A stretch of 64,000 nt of DNA from positions 35,474,359 through 35,538,358 of the forward strand of contig VZDJ01000782.1 of NCBI GenBank assembly GCA_008694505.1, read 5' to 3'. The notes below the pieces were generated by a model. That model ran no database searches, had not been told where the DNA came from, and saw nothing but the letters and a program-made list of their open reading frames with translations. Shown piece after piece: positions 62,017 to 64,000 of the stretch; positions within the stretch are counted from its first letter, which is position 1; each line of letters begins with the position of its first letter. The position numbers and the translations under genes were made by a program. The stretch is from Cyanoderma ruficeps (taxonomy: Eukaryota > Chordata > Aves > Passeriformes > Timaliidae).

Positions 62017-62895
62017 CTTGAATACAGCCATATTAGGGACAGGAAATTACTTTCCTGCTTAAGTGAGCAAAGAATATAAACCATAACACTGAGAACATCA
62101 TTCTGTCTCCTATTACAATCACTATAAATTGTTAGTGCCAGCACTCAGAATAGTCTGACAAACCTGTTCCACCTCAGAGTGGGTAACAGCACATGGTAAT
62201 TTTTACCACTATGGAGCACTTATTTTTTCCACAGAAAAAAAATTAATCCCTCCAAATTTAAAGTGGCTGAACTGAACCAGTTACATGCTACCACATAAAT
62301 TATAATATGTAGCTACCTGTGAAGTATTTTAACATTCACTTCATGGCCAGGTTCTCCATACTGTTTGTTTTTTTGGTTTTTGTTTTGTTTGTTTTTTTAA
62401 ATAAAATGCTCAATTACATTGAATACATAGATTTTGTATTGTGTGTTTGTTAAGCCTCTTCCTTTCCTTTTCTCCCTTCCCATCCCAGAATACTCATACA
62501 CTCAAATCTCATAACCCAGTGCCCTGTGTCATATTGCCTAATCCGACAGTGGCCCCACCACATGCACTGGCAGTATAATCTGTTCAGTAGTCCAACTGGA
62601 CAGCAGATGGCTTTGCATCAAGTGCTGATTAAAAAAACCACCTCTATCAAACATTTTAAAAAATACATAGTTTTATCAATACATTTACCATTTTTACTGA
62701 GCATATGTATAATACTGTAAAATACAAGCGAGGCACATACATTTTCCAAAGCTACTGTACAAGACTGCATTAGGAATTTTAGAATTCCAGCTTCCTTTCA
62801 AAAAGGGTAAACACAGCTGTGCAAAGATAAAACAGACCCCACCAATCCCACATCCAGTTGACCCTGATACTTGAGGTGAAAATGAGCTACCAAAT

Positions 62896-62932
62896 TAAAA
62901 AAAAAAAAAAAAAAGNAAAAAAAAAAAAAAAG
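62896..62932. repeat. Poly-A tract with ambiguous base
   Basis: An A homopolymer is interrupted by gn at 62915-62916. It is typical of uncertain homopolymer length. Confidence 0.9.
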
Positions 62933-63265
62933 GAAAAGCCACCTCAAATGACCGTATGGGAATTTGCTTGTGTTGTGTTAATTCGGTTTGTTTGACAGAA
63001 GTAAGAAAAGACAAGTTTTATGACTGAAGAAAATGATGTAACTGAAGATTCCCTGCACCTTTTTGACATAGGGAAAAGTCAGGAGCAGGAGACACGTCAA
63101 AACTTGTGCTGCAATTACCATACTCATGTATTTGTCATATTTCCCATGAGTAAAACCAAATGAACCTCACCTCTTAGAAACATTTATATCAGCAGCTTTC
63201 ACTGGGTGGAGCAAACAACTCGGAAGCATAAATAGACATTAACTCATACTACTTCATATACCACC

Positions 63266-63304
63266 AAAAAAAAAAAAAAAAAAAANNAAAAAAAAAAAAA
63301 AAGA
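63266..63304. repeat. Poly-A tract with two ambiguous bases
   Basis: A long A run holds nn at 63286-63287. On the transcribed minus strand it is a U-rich tract about 0.5 kb downstream of the CpG island. Confidence 0.9.
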
Positions 63305-63795
63305 AAACCAGACAAAAAAAATATTTGAAAATATGGCTTGTTAGAGCAGTTTTAATTCAAATGGCCCATGAAAAAAACAATAATTTTGTATTATTAAACA
63401 TGTGTTTCCATATTTGCTGCTCTATTACTAAAAACAGTAAGATAGCTTACCAGCAATGATGGATACCAAAGACATTAGTAACCTGTATTAAATACTTATC
63501 ACAGGTGATCTAGTATTAGATTCAACAAGTTCACTCCAGGAGCTGTCTAGTAAATTAAGTTTATTTGCCTTTCCCCTTCAAATTTTTTTACTGAAAGAAA
63601 AGCTGAGTTTCAGCATCTCTGGATGGTTCTGCATCCAAATCAGTATGAATAAATACGCAGACTTAGAGTCACGTGATGTAAAGCCTGAAAAAATAATAAT
63701 AGTAAATTGTGCTTAAAGCAGCTTCACGAAAACAGACTTAAAAGAAGGCCAAGAAGTACTGGCAATCTCTGAGAAGGAAAAAAAATCTACACTGA

Positions 63796-64000
63796 CCGGC
63801 GGAGAGACGCTACAACCAAAGGAGCCTCTTCCAGCCTGAGAGACCCGGTCTGCAATCACTGTTGTAGGGTGTTAGAGCCGGGCAGGCTGCGAGAGGCACA
63901 GATTGCCATTTTGAAACACCGCCTCACGCTCGCACGGCGCCGCCGGCCCACGGGCAGCCTTCTGCCCCCGCACGCCGCTCACGGCAGCGCTGCGGACCCG
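63796..64000. promoter_or_regulatory. Edge of a CpG island, likely ABI1 promoter/exon 1 region
   Basis: I count about 21 CpG dinucleotides in the last 205 bases, many in the final 90, against very few per kilobase elsewhere. The sequence becomes GC-rich abruptly at about 63.79 kb. It lies upstream of ABI1 exon 2 on the transcribed strand, where the first exon and promoter of this housekeeping-type gene are expected. The ABI1 start-codon exon itself is not here. These bases could be the first part of intron 1, a non-coding 5' exon or upstream sequence; the window cannot decide. Confidence 0.6.

Noticed and set aside
61625..62062. 145-codon frame crossing the N gap
   Set aside because: It is open only because 92 undetermined bases are read as unknown residues and an AT repeat follows.
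63895..63935. ATG on the minus strand in the CpG-rich edge as the ABI1 start
   Set aside because: The frame reads MAICASRSLPGS and stops after 12 codons. It does not match the ABI1 N-terminus.

Overview
The window is vertebrate, and almost certainly avian, nuclear DNA. It is AT-rich and CpG-poor, holds no operon-like coding, and carries several copies of the CR1 LINE. These include 3' ends with the bird-typical tail built on attctatgattctgtgattc, plus two ERV-type LTR remnants. One host gene is recognisable: ABI1 (Abl interactor 1, a WAVE regulatory complex subunit), transcribed on the minus strand. Four internal coding exons are present. In transcript order they are exon 2 (41126-41293, 168 nt), exon 3 (14306-14482, 177 nt), a 15-nt microexon (4912-4926) and exon 5 (4090-4190, 101 nt). 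All have GT-AG borders and join in frame. Residues that separate the paralogues favour ABI1 over ABI2.

Layout from right to left, following transcription: 63.8-64.0 kb is the edge of a CpG island, presumably promoter or exon 1 territory. The start-codon exon is not in the window and must lie beyond 64000. The stretch 41.3-63.8 kb is intron 1, with two CR1 3' ends, one LTR, simple repeats and an assembly gap. The stretch 14.5-41.1 kb is intron 2 (26.6 kb). It holds a decayed CR1 reverse-transcriptase body, a CR1 3' end with an open C-terminal reading frame, an older CR1 end, an LTR, a MIR-like fragment and a gap. The stretch 4.9-14.3 kb is intron 3. The stretch 4.2-4.9 kb is intron 4. The stretch 1-4.1 kb is the start of intron 5. 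Exon 6 and everything after it, including the SH3 exon, is off the left edge.

The exons encode the part of ABI1 used to assemble the WAVE complex (helical and t-SNARE-like coiled-coil region, then the Abi homeodomain-homology region) and the start of the proline-rich segment with the conserved Ser183 site. The microexon adds five residues (WLKAK) at the junction between the folded and the disordered parts and can be skipped without changing frame. No other host gene could be supported. Most remaining open frames are chance ORFs in intron sequence. I found no clear sign of a new biological system. The more interesting points are the microexon, the sense-oriented LTRs in the introns, the possible intronic polyadenylation after exon 3, and a weak unexplained open frame at 19.9-20.2 kb.
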